A stretch of 64,000 nt of DNA from Collinsella sp. AM17-1 (GCF_003470665.1 NZ_QRJZ01000002.1:1-64000), one strand, 5' to 3'. Shown: positions 35,916 through 46,512, numbered from the stretch's first letter. Numbers and translations: made by a program. Notes: generated by a model not told the origin, from the sequence alone.

Positions 35916-38016
35916 CGATGAGGAAAAAGACCAGGTACGCGCTGCGTCTGACCTGGTTGCCATCGTGCAGGAAACGGTTGAGCTCAAGCCCCGTGGCCAT
36001 GAGTTTTGGGGTTGCTGCCCCTTTCATGGCGAAAAGACGCCGTCCTTCCACATTATCCCCTCCACGCAGGTGTGGCATTGTTTTGGCTGCGGCGAGGGTG
36101 GCGACGTCTTCACCTATATCATGAAGCGCGAGAACCTGAGCTTTCCCGAGTCAATCCGTTATTTGGCCGATCGCGCGGGTATTGAGCTGCACGACACTGG
36201 AGATCGTCGCGAGCGCGGTACCAAGCGTGCCCGCATCTACGATCTGTGCGCCGAGACCGCCCAGTTCTACCACACCATGCTTATGCGCGGTAAGGACGGT
36301 CGTCCACGCGAGTACTTTGCCAGCCGCGGCATGGGTGGCGACGTCTGCCGCCGCTACTGCCTGGGCTTTGCACCGGGTCGCAACGCGCTGGTGTCGCACC
36401 TGTCCCAGGCGGGTTTTACCCCGCAGGAGATGATCGACGCCAACGTTGCCGTGAGCCGCGGGCGCGGGCAGCTTGCCGACCGCTTCTACGACCGCGTGAT
36501 GTTTCCCATCTTTGACGAGCAGGGTCACAACATTGCCTTTGGCGGGCGCATCATGGGTGACGGCCAACCCAAGTACCTCAACACCGCCGAGACGAGCGTG
36601 TTCCATAAAAAGCGAAACCTCTATGGCTTTAACTGGGCCAAGGAGTTTATCGTTGCGCAGGATACGGCCATCGTGGTGGAGGGCTATACCGATTGCATCG
36701 CCTGCTGGGAGGCGGGGATCAAAAACGTTGTCGCCACGCTGGGTACCGCGCTCACGGAGCATCACGTCAAGACGCTCACCCGCTTTGCTAAGCGCATCGT
36801 GTACATGTTCGACGGCGATGCGGCGGGACAGAAGGCCGCCCGCCGCGCGATTCAGTTTATCGAGCAGGATTCGATGGATCTGCGCTGCGTGGTGCTGCCC
36901 GACGGCAACGATCCCATGGAGTTCATCACGGCGCACGGTGGAGAGGAGCTGCAGAAACGCATTGACGCTGCCGAGCCGCTTATGGACTTTGTCTACCGTT
37001 CGCTGCAGGAGTCGAGTGACATCACCACGCCGGGCGGTCGTGCCAAGGCGCTGGAGGACGCTCTCACGCTCATCTATCCGCTTCGTAACAGCTATATGAT
37101 CGATACGTACTTTATCCAGATTGCCGATCTGCTGGGTTTGGATCTGGAGACAGTGCGTGCGAGCTCGGGCCGCGTGTTTCGCGATGTCGCCAAGCGCGAG
37201 GATGCGGAGCGTCGCCGTGAGCAGAACTATGAACGCCAGCGGGCGCAAGCCGAGCGCTCTGGTTGCGCGGGCGGTCGGACGTCTGGTTCGCAGGGGGCAT
37301 CTCGCGGTGCTTGGGCATCGGGCGCGACGCCGCCGGTGTCCGCGCCGGCCGAGGAAGAGCCGTACGACTATGTCCCGCTCGATGCCTACGGTGCCGCGCC
37401 CGTGGAGGCCGCCGACGACCTGCCGCCGATCGATGCGCCTGATGGTATGGGTGCTGTGCCTGTGGCTGACGGTTCGGGCGCACCGGCTGCCATGGCGCCG
37501 ATGGTTCTTACTGATCTTGAGCGCAAGTCCTTGGCAGGGGAGCGCGAGCTGTTGACGATGCTTACGAGCTACCCCGACCTGTTCCGCACGTATGCCGACC
37601 GCATCTGCTCCATCGAGTGGGTTGACCCACGTCACGAGTCTATCGCATGGGCCGTGCTGGCAACGCCGCCGGGAACCGATCCGGCAGCCTGCATGGATGC
37701 GGCGCGCTCGGTGTGTCCCGAGGCGGCAACGCTTGTGAGTGCCGGGCGCATCTCGGCGACGAGCAAGCACCCCACCGAGACGAATATCGTTTTTATGCTC
37801 GATACGCTCGAGCTCTACACCATCAAGCGGCGCATGCGTGCCGCACAGGCCAAGCTGCGCCAGGACCGTTCGCTCGACGATGAGGCCCGTCGCGCGCTGA
37901 CCGTGCAGGCCGCGCAGGATTCGCAGCGTCAACGTGAACTGCAAAAGTCGATCGGCGGCGTGGCGGACCCGTTCCGTTTGATTGGTCTGGAGGCCGCAGG
38001 CACCGAACAGGCCTAG
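35908..38016 (+). CDS. dnaG: DNA primase
   Basis: 702 residues from the GTG at 35908; a GTG at 35887 in the same frame is possible. The CHC2 zinc motif (GCCPFHGEKTPSF and WHCFGCGEGGDV) lies near residues 35-65. The TOPRIM catalytic core has AIVVEGYTDCIACWEAG, GTAL, and VYMFDGDAAGQKAA. A low-complexity Ala/Pro/Gly linker (about 440-530) leads to the helicase-binding domain. It lays RNA primers for replication. The primase gene followed by rpoD is the classical macromolecular-synthesis order; here rpsU is absent from it. Confidence 0.95.
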   Translation: MISDEEKDQVRAASDLVAIVQETVELKPRGHEFWGCCPFHGEKTPSFHIIPSTQVWHCFGCGEGGDVFTYIMKRENLSFPESIRYLADRAGIELHDTGDRRERGTKRARIYDLCAETAQFYHTMLMRGKDGRPREYFASRGMGGDVCRRYCLGFAPGRNALVSHLSQAGFTPQEMIDANVAVSRGRGQLADRFYDRVMFPIFDEQGHNIAFGGRIMGDGQPKYLNTAETSVFHKKRNLYGFNWAKEFIVAQDTAIVVEGYTDCIACWEAGIKNVVATLGTALTEHHVKTLTRFAKRIVYMFDGDAAGQKAARRAIQFIEQDSMDLRCVVLPDGNDPMEFITAHGGEELQKRIDAAEPLMDFVYRSLQESSDITTPGGRAKALEDALTLIYPLRNSYMIDTYFIQIADLLGLDLETVRASSGRVFRDVAKREDAERRREQNYERQRAQAERSGCAGGRTSGSQGASRGAWASGATPPVSAPAEEEPYDYVPLDAYGAAPVEAADDLPPIDAPDGMGAVPVADGSGAPAAMAPMVLTDLERKSLAGERELLTMLTSYPDLFRTYADRICSIEWVDPRHESIAWAVLATPPGTDPAACMDAARSVCPEAATLVSAGRISATSKHPTETNIVFMLDTLELYTIKRRMRAAQAKLRQDRSLDDEARRALTVQAAQDSQRQRELQKSIGGVADPFRLIGLEAAGTEQA

Positions 38017-38126
38017 ATGTTGTGGTCAACCAGCGTATTCTCGCCTATATCCAGTCCTCTTTTTGGGTATAGACGTCTATGTGTGTGCTAAAGTATTGAG
38101 TCCTGTGGACTATGAAGGGAGAATCT

Positions 38127-39476
<1,350 letters not shown>

Positions 39477-39485
39477 TCAAGCAAG

Positions 39486-39520
39486 AAGCGCCCTCAAGCA
39501 CATCCGCTCGGGGGCGCTTT
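39486..39520 (+). terminator. rpoD terminator
   Basis: AAGCGCCC (39486-39493) pairs with GGGCGCTT (39512-39519), followed by T and a weak tail. It lies ten bases after the rpoD stop. Confidence 0.6.
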
Positions 39521-39579
39521 CATGTAGTCGTTGGGGACGTTCTTAAACGACTAGGTCGGAAAAATTCTCAAAAAAGTTC

Positions 39580-39607
39580 TTGCCCTGAGCTGATTCGTCC
39601 GTATAAT
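39580..39607 (+). promoter_or_regulatory. tRNA-Asn promoter
   Basis: TTGCCC (39580-39585) and perfect TATAAT (39602-39607) with a 16-bp spacer lie 30 bp before the first tRNA gene, behind the A-rich AAAAAAGTTCTT. Confidence 0.8.
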
Positions 39608-39637
39608 AAATTTCGTTGCTTGAGAGCACGCACCTAT

Positions 39638-39712
39638 TCCTCGGTAGCTCAATGGTAGAGCACGCGGCTGTTAACCGCGCTGTTGTAGGTTCGAGTCCTA
39701 CCCGGGGAGCCA
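39638..39712 (+). tRNA. tRNA-Asn (GTT)
   Basis: A 75-nt cloverleaf with encoded CCA. The acceptor stem pairs TCCTCGG with CCGGGGA, the anticodon stem is CGCGG/CCGCG, the loop is CTGTTAA with anticodon GTT (39670-39672), and the T loop is GTTCGAGTC. G is the discriminator base. Confidence 0.97.
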
Positions 39713-39721
39713 GAATTTATC

Positions 39722-39743
39722 AGCCCATTCCGCTGGGCTTTTT
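39722..39743 (+). terminator. Terminator between the two tRNA-Asn genes
   Basis: AGCCCA and TGGGCT form a six-bp stem around TTCCGC, followed by five T. It lies within the 34-bp spacer between the two identical tRNA genes. Confidence 0.55.
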
Positions 39744-39746
39744 AAT

Positions 39747-39821
39747 TCCTCGGTAGCTCAATGGTAGAGCACGCGGCTGTTAACCGCGCTGTTGTAGGTT
39801 CGAGTCCTACCCGGGGAGCCA
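39747..39821 (+). tRNA. tRNA-Asn (GTT), second identical copy
   Basis: The sequence is identical over all 75 bases to the copy 109 bp upstream, including the encoded CCA and anticodon GTT at 39779-39781. It may be transcribed by read-through from the single visible promoter, as the spacer holds no clear promoter. Confidence 0.97.
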
Positions 39822-39828
39822 GGTTGTA

Positions 39829-39858
39829 AAACCCGTCGCTTATGCGGCGGGTTTTTTT
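39829..39858 (+). terminator. Strong terminator after the tRNA genes
   Basis: AAACCCGTCGC (39829-39839) and GCGGCGGGTTT (39844-39854) form an 11-position stem with one wobble and a TTAT loop, followed by a run of T. Confidence 0.85.
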
Positions 39859-40015
39859 ATGCCGCGACCACTTGACTCGAACGTTGCCATATCAACATTT
39901 CGTGTCGAGGATGTAATCCCGCGACCCACCACCTCAACATGGCGCGGTCGTTGTAGAATAATGCAATGATTGCTCCCACGACATGGTGCCGCGAGCACCA
40001 GATAAGGAGATTCTT

Positions 40016-40372
40016 GTGTCTGAGACCATTAACGGCAGCCTGAGCGTCTCGAACGACGTTATTGCCGATATTGCCGGTTATGCCGCGATGACGTGCTATG
40101 GCGTCGTCGGTATGGCTGAGCAGCTCCAAGGCGCCGAGAGCGTGCGCCTGCTTGCCGGTCAGCGCCTCCGCAAGGGCGTGCTTGTCTCCGCCGACGAGAA
40201 CGGCCTTACGGTCGATCTTCACGTCGTGCTCGAGAACGGCGTCAACATGAAGTCCGTCTGCCACAATCTTTCGAGCTCCGTTGCCTTCACCCTGCAGGAG
40301 ATCGCCCAGATCGATCCCGCCAGCCTTAAGATCGGCATCCATATCGACGCGCTCAAGAGCCGTCTGAACTAG
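40016..40372 (+). CDS. Asp23/Gls24 family protein (YloU-like)
   Basis: 118 residues from a GTG at 40016 with AAGGAG upstream. The sequence starts VSETINGSLSVSNDVIADIAGYAA and continues CYGVVGMAE, the Asp23 signature. The rest is an alternating alpha/beta fold (GLTVDLHVVLENGVNMKSVC). Members of this size without a membrane anchor are the YloU type and nearly always precede the DAK2-domain kinase gene, as here. The molecular role is unknown; alkaline-shock and envelope-stress links are known for other family members. Confidence 0.88.
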   Translation: MSETINGSLSVSNDVIADIAGYAAMTCYGVVGMAEQLQGAESVRLLAGQRLRKGVLVSADENGLTVDLHVVLENGVNMKSVCHNLSSSVAFTLQEIAQIDPASLKIGIHIDALKSRLN

Positions 40373-40399
40373 CATCCGAAAACGGAGATTCAAATACCC

Positions 40400-42061
40400 A
40401 TGATTGCAAAGACCATTCGCACCTGTTTTCCGATCGCTGCGGCTGCCGTTTCCGACAAGGCCGAGGAGATCAATAAGCTCAACGTCTTCCCCGTGCCCGA
40501 CGGTGACACCGGCACCAACATGTCGCTCACGCTCGCCTCGGTGACCAAGGAGCTCTCCGCCCTTCCCGCCGACGCCGACATGGAGGCCATTGCCGGCGCC
40601 ATCACCCACGGCTCCCTGATGGGCGCCCGCGGTAACTCCGGCGTCATTACCTCGCAGATTCTTCGCGGCGTGGCTGAGGGTCTTGTCTCCGCCGACGAGC
40701 CCATTACGTCCGCCAACATCGCCTATGCGTTCCGTCGTGCCGTCAAGGTCGCCTTCCAGGCCGTCCGCAAGCCTATCGAGGGCACGATCCTCACGGTGCT
40801 GCGCGATGTCTCGACCAAGGCCGACGAGTGCGAGAAGAAGAAGTTCTCGGCCGAGGACGCGCTCGATGCCATCGTCGTCGAGGCATATCAGTCTGTCGCC
40901 CGCACGCCCGACCTGCTGCCCGTCCTCAAAGAGAACGGCGTGGTCGACTCCGGCGCCTTCGGCTTTGCCATCTTCCTTGAGAACTTTGTTGCCGCCGCGC
41001 TTGGCCGCAGCACCGTGGTCGAGGATTTCTCCGCCACGTTTGATTCCGCAGGCTCTGCCCGCGACGCGGCCCTTGGTCGTGTTGAGATCGAAGCCAACGA
41101 CGACTGGGAGGGCTCGGAGTTCCGCTACTGCAACGAGTTCCTCTTTAAGGCCGACGCCCCGTTTGACGAGGACGAGTGCCTTAAGTTCCTAGGCTCCATG
41201 GGCGACTGTGAGCTGCTCGTGGGCGCTTATCCCGACTACAAGATCCATGTGCACTCCAACACCCCCAACTTGGTGCTCGAGCACATGCTGCAGCTCGGTC
41301 AGATCTATGAGGTCTTTATCCACAACATGGAGATGGAGGCCCACGACCGTACCGCCAAGATCCACGAGGATCAGGAAAAGGCCGCCGAGCCCGCGAAGGC
41401 CCTGGGCTTTGTCGCCGTTGCCGCTGGGTCCGGCGAGGCAGACATCCTCAAGTCCCTCGGCGTCGACGTGATCGTCTCGGGTGGCCAGACCATGAACCCC
41501 TCGACCGCAGACCTGCTGGGCGCCGTCGACCAGGTCAACGCGACCTCGGTCATCATTCTGCCCAACAACGGCAACATCCGCATGGCCGCTGAGGCCGCTG
41601 CCTCAGCCTGCACCGACAAGAAGGTCGCCGTCGTTCCCACCAAGACCGTTCCTCAGGCCTTCTCCGCGCTGTTCGCGGTCCTGCCCGATTCCGAGCTCGA
41701 GGACGCCGTCGCCGCCATGGTCGACGCCATCAGCGAGGTCCGCGATGGCGAGGTCACCCGCGCCGTGCGCGATTCCAGCGCCTCTGACGGCTCTCCGATT
41801 CACTCCGGTGACGTCATGGGTATCATCGCCGGCTCCATCGACGTGGTCGGCTCCGACGTGAAGCAGGTCACGCTCGATTGCATCAACCGTATGCAGGAGG
41901 AAGAGGAGGGCGACGCGCTGACGATTCTGGCCGGCGAGGAGCTGTCCGATGAGGCCTTCCAGGAGATCGTCGACGCTATCGAGGAGGCTCAGCCCGATCT
42001 GGAGATCGACGCCCATCGTGGCGAGCAGCCGCTCTATCCCGTGATCTTCTCGATCGAGTAG
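40400..42061 (+). CDS. DAK2-domain fatty acid kinase-like protein (FakA/YloV)
   Basis: 553 residues. The N-terminal DAK2 (DhaL-like) domain has INKLNVFPVPDGDTGTNMSLTL, with the Asp residues that bind Mg-ATP, and HGSLMGARGNSGVITSQIL. A middle domain and a C-terminal DegV-like/FakA domain follow (IIVLPNNGNIRMAA-type segment VIILPNNGNI). FakA phosphorylates exogenous fatty acids presented by FakB (DegV) proteins so that they enter phospholipid synthesis. No fakB is in this window. The gene sits between Asp23 and recG, as in other Gram-positives, and lies 28 bp behind the Asp23 gene. Confidence 0.88.
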   Translation: MIAKTIRTCFPIAAAAVSDKAEEINKLNVFPVPDGDTGTNMSLTLASVTKELSALPADADMEAIAGAITHGSLMGARGNSGVITSQILRGVAEGLVSADEPITSANIAYAFRRAVKVAFQAVRKPIEGTILTVLRDVSTKADECEKKKFSAEDALDAIVVEAYQSVARTPDLLPVLKENGVVDSGAFGFAIFLENFVAAALGRSTVVEDFSATFDSAGSARDAALGRVEIEANDDWEGSEFRYCNEFLFKADAPFDEDECLKFLGSMGDCELLVGAYPDYKIHVHSNTPNLVLEHMLQLGQIYEVFIHNMEMEAHDRTAKIHEDQEKAAEPAKALGFVAVAAGSGEADILKSLGVDVIVSGGQTMNPSTADLLGAVDQVNATSVIILPNNGNIRMAAEAAASACTDKKVAVVPTKTVPQAFSALFAVLPDSELEDAVAAMVDAISEVRDGEVTRAVRDSSASDGSPIHSGDVMGIIAGSIDVVGSDVKQVTLDCINRMQEEEEGDALTILAGEELSDEAFQEIVDAIEEAQPDLEIDAHRGEQPLYPVIFSIE

Positions 42062-42071
42062 GCAACTGCCT

Positions 42072-44249
42072 ATGTCCGAACTGTGCTCCGTGCCGCGCGT
42101 CTCGGAGCGCTTTGCCCAGAGCAATGCGCTCGACGAGGATATCGCGCGACTCAAATATGTTTCGGGTAAACGTGAGGAGGCCCTTCGCCGTCTGGGAATT
42201 CGGACGGTGGGGGACCTCCTTCTCCATATCCCTCATCGATACCTGGACTTTACGCGCTCCTGGTCCATCGAGATGGCGCCCATCGGTACCGTGTGCACCA
42301 TCATCGCCACGGTCGACCGTATCGTCCAAAAGCAGCCGCGTCCGCGCATGCAGGTGACCGAGGTCTCACTCGTTGATGAGACGGGCGTGCTGCAGGTCGC
42401 CTTTTTCCGCCAGCCCTGGATTGCCCAGCAGCTTAAGCAGGGCGACCGCCTGGCTGTGATGGGTAAGGTCGAGTTTGCCTACGGCTTTAAGCAGATGGCC
42501 TCGCCGCACTTTGAAAAGCTTGAGGAAGGGCGCGCCGCAGGCACTATTCTGCCGGTCCATTATGTGAGTGATGGCGTGAGCCAGGCGTGGATGCGCCGCA
42601 TCGTAAGTGGCGCGCTCGAGGTCATCGGCAATCCCTTTGATCCCATTCCGGCACGCTTACGCGTTAAGCGTCGCCTGATGAGCAATGCCCGTGCGTTGCG
42701 ATCGATCCACTTTCCCTCGAGCATGGCTGAACGCGATATCGCGCGCGCACGGCTTGCCTACGAGGAGTGCCTCTACCTGCAGTTGGCGCTGCGCCTGCGC
42801 AACGACGGCGGCCTGGTCGATGTGGTGCCCTACACCCACGCCGCGGGCGAGCACCTGGCCGCGCTCAAGCAGGCCCTGCCGTTTTCGCTGAGCGACGAGC
42901 AGGAGGCCGCGTTCCAAGATATCCTGCGCGATATGTGCGATGGCGGGCGCGTGATGAACCGCCTGCTGCTGGGCGATGTCGGTACCGGTAAGACCGCCGT
43001 TGCCGCCTGCGCGCTGGCTGTGGCTGCCGATAGCGGCACGCAGGCCTGTGTTATGGCGCCCACGGGCGTGCTGGCGCGCCAATATGCCGATAAGACCGGC
43101 CCTCTGCTCTCTCAGGCCGGCATGTCCTGGGCGCTTCTGACGGGTGCCACGCCGGCCGCAGAGCGCGAGCGCATCCATGCACAGCTGGAATCGGGCGAGC
43201 TTGACGTGCTCTTTGGCACCCATGCGGTGCTTTCGGATGACGTTGCGTTCAAGCATCTGTCGCTTGTCGTCATCGACGAGCAACACCGGTTTGGCGTCGG
43301 CCAACGCAACGCCCTACGCGCGAAGGGCCCCGGTGCCGATCTGCTCGTTATGACGGCAACGCCCATCCCGCGTACGCTGGCGCTTTCGGTCTACGGCGAT
43401 CTGGACACGAGTATCATCCGCCATCGGCCCGTCCCTGGCGCTGGCGTGACGACACGCGTGCTCACCGAGTCGAGCCGCGACCTCGCCTATGGCGCCATCC
43501 GTGAGGCGCATGCAAAGGGCCAGCAGGCCTACGTGATTTGCCCACTTGTGGAGCCGAGTGATTCGGCCGATGAACTGGAAGACGTGCCCGGTATTGCCCG
43601 CGACGACGAGGGCCGCGTAACCGTCCCCGTGCCACTGCACGATACGGCAACCGAGCTCGACCGCCTGCGTCTGGCGTTGCCGGGTCTTGCCATCGAGCGC
43701 CTTCACGGCCGTATGCCAGCGGGGGAGAAGGATCGGGTCATCGATGCCTTCAAGCGTGGCGAGATCGACGTGCTCGTCTCGACTACGGTGGTCGAGGTGG
43801 GCGTCGACGTGCCTAACGCCACCGTTATGGTCATCGAGAACGGTGATCGCTTTGGCTTGGCGGCCTTGCACCAGCTGCGCGGTCGCGTGGGCCGCGGCAG
43901 CGTGTCGGGCACCTGCCTGGTTATGACGCACTCCAAGGGCAACGGCGGCGCATCGGCGGCGCAAGACCGTCTCCAGTCGCTCGAAAAAACTTCGGATGGT
44001 TTTACGCTTGCCCAGATGGACCTGCGTCTGCGTCACGAGGGCGAAATCCTAGGGTACCGCCAGCATGGCGGTGTGACCCTGCGCTTTGTGGACCTGGACG
44101 CCGATGAGGACCTTATCGAATGGGCCCATTTGGACGCGGTCGAGCTCTTGCGGTATGCTTGCAACCTTGACTCTGTGGCGACGCGTCCCTTGCGCGACGC
44201 GGTCGCCATGCGTTATCGACATATCTTTAAGGAGGTCAGCGGAGGATGA
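42072..44249 (+). CDS. recG: ATP-dependent DNA helicase RecG
   Basis: 725 residues. The OB-fold wedge domain lies at about 70-160. Motif I is LLGDVGTGKTAVAA, motif II VVIDEQHRFGVGQRN (DEQH box), motif III MTATPIPRTLALSVYGDLD. In the second RecA-like domain come ERLHGRMPAGEKDRVIDAF, STTVVEVGVDVPNATVMVIENGDRFGLAALHQLRGRVGRG and the C-terminal DGFTLAQMDLRLRHEGEILG. It remodels stalled forks and Holliday junctions. It overlaps rsmD by four bases. Confidence 0.95.
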   Translation: MSELCSVPRVSERFAQSNALDEDIARLKYVSGKREEALRRLGIRTVGDLLLHIPHRYLDFTRSWSIEMAPIGTVCTIIATVDRIVQKQPRPRMQVTEVSLVDETGVLQVAFFRQPWIAQQLKQGDRLAVMGKVEFAYGFKQMASPHFEKLEEGRAAGTILPVHYVSDGVSQAWMRRIVSGALEVIGNPFDPIPARLRVKRRLMSNARALRSIHFPSSMAERDIARARLAYEECLYLQLALRLRNDGGLVDVVPYTHAAGEHLAALKQALPFSLSDEQEAAFQDILRDMCDGGRVMNRLLLGDVGTGKTAVAACALAVAADSGTQACVMAPTGVLARQYADKTGPLLSQAGMSWALLTGATPAAERERIHAQLESGELDVLFGTHAVLSDDVAFKHLSLVVIDEQHRFGVGQRNALRAKGPGADLLVMTATPIPRTLALSVYGDLDTSIIRHRPVPGAGVTTRVLTESSRDLAYGAIREAHAKGQQAYVICPLVEPSDSADELEDVPGIARDDEGRVTVPVPLHDTATELDRLRLALPGLAIERLHGRMPAGEKDRVIDAFKRGEIDVLVSTTVVEVGVDVPNATVMVIENGDRFGLAALHQLRGRVGRGSVSGTCLVMTHSKGNGGASAAQDRLQSLEKTSDGFTLAQMDLRLRHEGEILGYRQHGGVTLRFVDLDADEDLIEWAHLDAVELLRYACNLDSVATRPLRDAVAMRYRHIFKEVSGG

Positions 44250-44902
44250 GAATCATCGGCGGCGAATGGCGCGGTCGTAAGATCGAGGAGCCCCGTGGTC
44301 GCGATGTCACCCGCCCCACGACTGATCGCGTGCGCGAGGCGTGCGCATCTATGGTCATGTCGGCATTCGACTTCGATTTGGACGAGGTTCGTGTGCTGGA
44401 CGCCTTTGGCGGCTCCGGTGCCTTAGGGTTAGAGATGCTCTCTCGTGGGGCCCGCTCGCTCACGACGTTTGAGATCGATCGCAACGCCGCGCGGCTCATT
44501 ACCAAGAATATCGAGTCGCTCTGCCGTGACCGTGCGCGTTGGCGCGTGGTCACGGGTGACATGCTGGCGAGTGCCTCGCGCGGTCGTGTACCGGGCGGCC
44601 CCTTTGATCTGGTCCTGCTCGACCCGCCCTATGCTTTTGGTGCCGAGCCGGTCGAGGAACTGCTGCAGAACCTGGCTCAGCAGGGTCTGCTTGCGTCTGG
44701 CGCTTACGCCCTGTTTGAGCATGCCGCCGCCGATGCGGGCGCGCATCCGGCAGGCTTTGAGACTGTACGTGAGAAGCGCTACGGCATCACCTCGGTCGAT
44801 CTGCTTTGTTGGGTCGGCGATGACGATGGTGAGGGTGATAGCGCCGGCACCGATGCTGACAACAACGATGCCACGACGTTTCAGGAGGACGTCCATGAGT
44901 GA
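44246..44902 (+). CDS. rsmD: 16S rRNA (guanine966-N2)-methyltransferase
   Basis: 218 residues starting MRIIGGEWRGRKIEEPRGRDVTRPTTDRVREA, the RsmD start. The SAM-binding motif VLDAFGGSGALGLEMLSRGA and catalytic LLDPPYAFG (DPPY) are intact. It methylates G966 of 16S rRNA. The last 25 residues are an acidic extension (DDDGEGDSAGTDADNND). The coaD start overlaps its end by eight bases. Confidence 0.93.
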   Translation: MRIIGGEWRGRKIEEPRGRDVTRPTTDRVREACASMVMSAFDFDLDEVRVLDAFGGSGALGLEMLSRGARSLTTFEIDRNAARLITKNIESLCRDRARWRVVTGDMLASASRGRVPGGPFDLVLLDPPYAFGAEPVEELLQNLAQQGLLASGAYALFEHAAADAGAHPAGFETVREKRYGITSVDLLCWVGDDDGEGDSAGTDADNNDATTFQEDVHE

Positions 44903-45392
44903 CACCATTAACCGCGTCATTGTTCCGGGCACCTTCGATCCCATCACGTTTGGCCATATCGATGTGATCCGCCGCGCCCGTCGCATCTTTCCCAGCGTGA
45001 TCGTCGCTGTTGCCGAGTCGCAGGGTAAAAACGGCGTGGGCACCACGTTTATGCTCGATGAGCGCGTGGCGCTGGCCCGCGAGGCGCTCGGTGATATCGA
45101 CGGCGTCGAGGTCCTGCCCTTTACCGGCCTGCTGGTCGACTTCGCACGTGAGCAGGGGGCGGGGGCCGTGGTCAAGGGCCTGCGCGCCATGACCGACTTT
45201 GAGTACGAGCTGCAGCAGGCCGACCTCAACTATCGCTTGGATAACGAGCTGGAGTCCATTTTTGTCATGAGTGCGCCGCAGTACGGCTATATCTCGAGCT
45301 CGGTCGTTCGCCAGATTGCCTCGCTCGGCAGCGATGTATCGACGTTTGTCCCGTCCAACGTGGTCGAAGCGCTCAAACATCGCTTTTCGTGA
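44895..45392 (+). CDS. coaD: Phosphopantetheine adenylyltransferase
   Basis: 165 residues from the ATG at 44895 behind CAGGAGG. VPGTFDPITFGHIDVIRRA contains the TxGH-type nucleotide motif, KGLRAMTDFEYELQQA is the pantetheine-binding segment, and YGYISSSVVRQIA is the ISSSxVR motif. It carries out the penultimate step of coenzyme A synthesis. The length is standard for bacterial PPAT. Together with rsmD it forms the usual pair. Confidence 0.95.
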   Translation: MSDTINRVIVPGTFDPITFGHIDVIRRARRIFPSVIVAVAESQGKNGVGTTFMLDERVALAREALGDIDGVEVLPFTGLLVDFAREQGAGAVVKGLRAMTDFEYELQQADLNYRLDNELESIFVMSAPQYGYISSSVVRQIASLGSDVSTFVPSNVVEALKHRFS

Positions 45393-45460
45393 CGTTTCTT
45401 ATTGCCTGGTGGCATGTGGTAAACTAGCACGATGATATGTTACCTATGAAAGGAGACCGG

Positions 45461-45958
45461 ATGCCGGGCGAGAATTTTCCTGGCGATAGGATCGTCAGCT
45501 TGGTCGATGAGCTCGAAGGGCTGATCGAGGAAGCCAAGCCGCCTTTCGGCAAGAACGCTCAGTTCAAGGTCATCGACGCCGACGTGTTCTTCAACATCCT
45601 CGACGAGATCCGCATGAGCTATCCCGAGGAGTGGCAGAAGTCCCGCCGTATCCTTAAGGAGCGCGAGGAGCTTATGGCTTCCGCCGCCGCCCAGGCCGAT
45701 TCCATTATCGCCGACGCTCAGCAGCAGGCCCTCACCATTGCCGGTGAGCAGGAGATCGTCCGCCTTGCGCAGCAGCAGGCCGACGACATCCGCGATCGTG
45801 CCCAGCAGTACGAGCGCGAGACGCGTTATGCTGCCGAGGACTACGCAGAGCAGGTCTTTACGCACCTGGAGGAGAACCTCAAGAGCCTGACCGGCACCGT
45901 TACCCGTTGCCGTCAGCAGCTCAACGAGGGTGCCGCCCAACAGAATGGTCAGTGGTAA
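45461..45958 (+). CDS. SepIVA-like coiled-coil protein
   Basis: 165 residues from the ATG at 45461 with AAAGGAG upstream. The opening RIVSLVDELEGLIEEAK, then DVFFNILDEIRMSYPEEWQKSRRIL, is followed by an Ala/Gln/Glu-rich coiled coil (about 60-130). This pattern recalls mycobacterial SepIVA, a DivIVA-like protein needed for growth and septation. The neighbouring YceD/DUF177 gene and rnc stand in the same order as in Mycobacterium, which supports orthology. No membrane helix is visible, so it is cytoplasmic and probably multimeric. The next gene overlaps by TAATG. Confidence 0.7.
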   Translation: MPGENFPGDRIVSLVDELEGLIEEAKPPFGKNAQFKVIDADVFFNILDEIRMSYPEEWQKSRRILKEREELMASAAAQADSIIADAQQQALTIAGEQEIVRLAQQQADDIRDRAQQYERETRYAAEDYAEQVFTHLEENLKSLTGTVTRCRQQLNEGAAQQNGQW

Positions 45959-46512
45959 TGGCTGAGTTCCCGAGCGTTACCGCCGATCTTTCCGAGCAGC
46001 TCGAGTTTCCTGGAGATTCGTATCCGCTGACCGGTAAGGTCGATGTCGCCACCTACACGGTGGGCGAGAAGGAGTACCAGCTTCAGGACGGCATCGACTA
46101 CGACGTTGTCTTTACCAATGCCGGTACCGGTGTCTTGCTCACGGGCATGGTCCGCGCGCACGCCACCGGCGAGTGCGACCGTTGCCTGGAGCCCGCCTCG
46201 TTTGATATCGCCGGCGAGATCGAGGAGTTCTACCTCTTTGAGGAACCCGAGGATCCCGAGGCCTACGAGGACGGCTACGAGCTCCTGGGTGAGGACCGTA
46301 TCGTCGATCTGGGTGAGCCCATCAATGACGCGGTCGTTATGGACACGCCGTTTGTGGTGCTCTGCAAGCCCGATTGTCGCGGTCTGTGCCCCACTTGCGG
46401 TTGCAATCTCAACGTGGAGCAATGCGATTGTGCTGCCCAAGCCGAGGCCGAATGGGCCGAAGCCACGGAAAATCCATTTGCAGCATTGAAGAATCTCAAG
46501 CTTGATGAGTAA
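45958..46512 (+). CDS. YceD/DUF177 family protein
   Basis: 184 residues starting at the ATG of TAATG. It has the DUF177 features: GMVRAHATGECDRCLEPASFDI (first CxxC), an acidic centre with LFEEPEDPEAYEDG, and LCKPDCRGLCPTCGCNLN with a second Cys cluster. YceD homologues are linked to rRNA accumulation in plants and E. coli and always precede rpmF. Zinc binding is likely. The gene lies 64 bp upstream of rpmF. Confidence 0.88.
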   Translation: MAEFPSVTADLSEQLEFPGDSYPLTGKVDVATYTVGEKEYQLQDGIDYDVVFTNAGTGVLLTGMVRAHATGECDRCLEPASFDIAGEIEEFYLFEEPEDPEAYEDGYELLGEDRIVDLGEPINDAVVMDTPFVVLCKPDCRGLCPTCGCNLNVEQCDCAAQAEAEWAEATENPFAALKNLKLDE

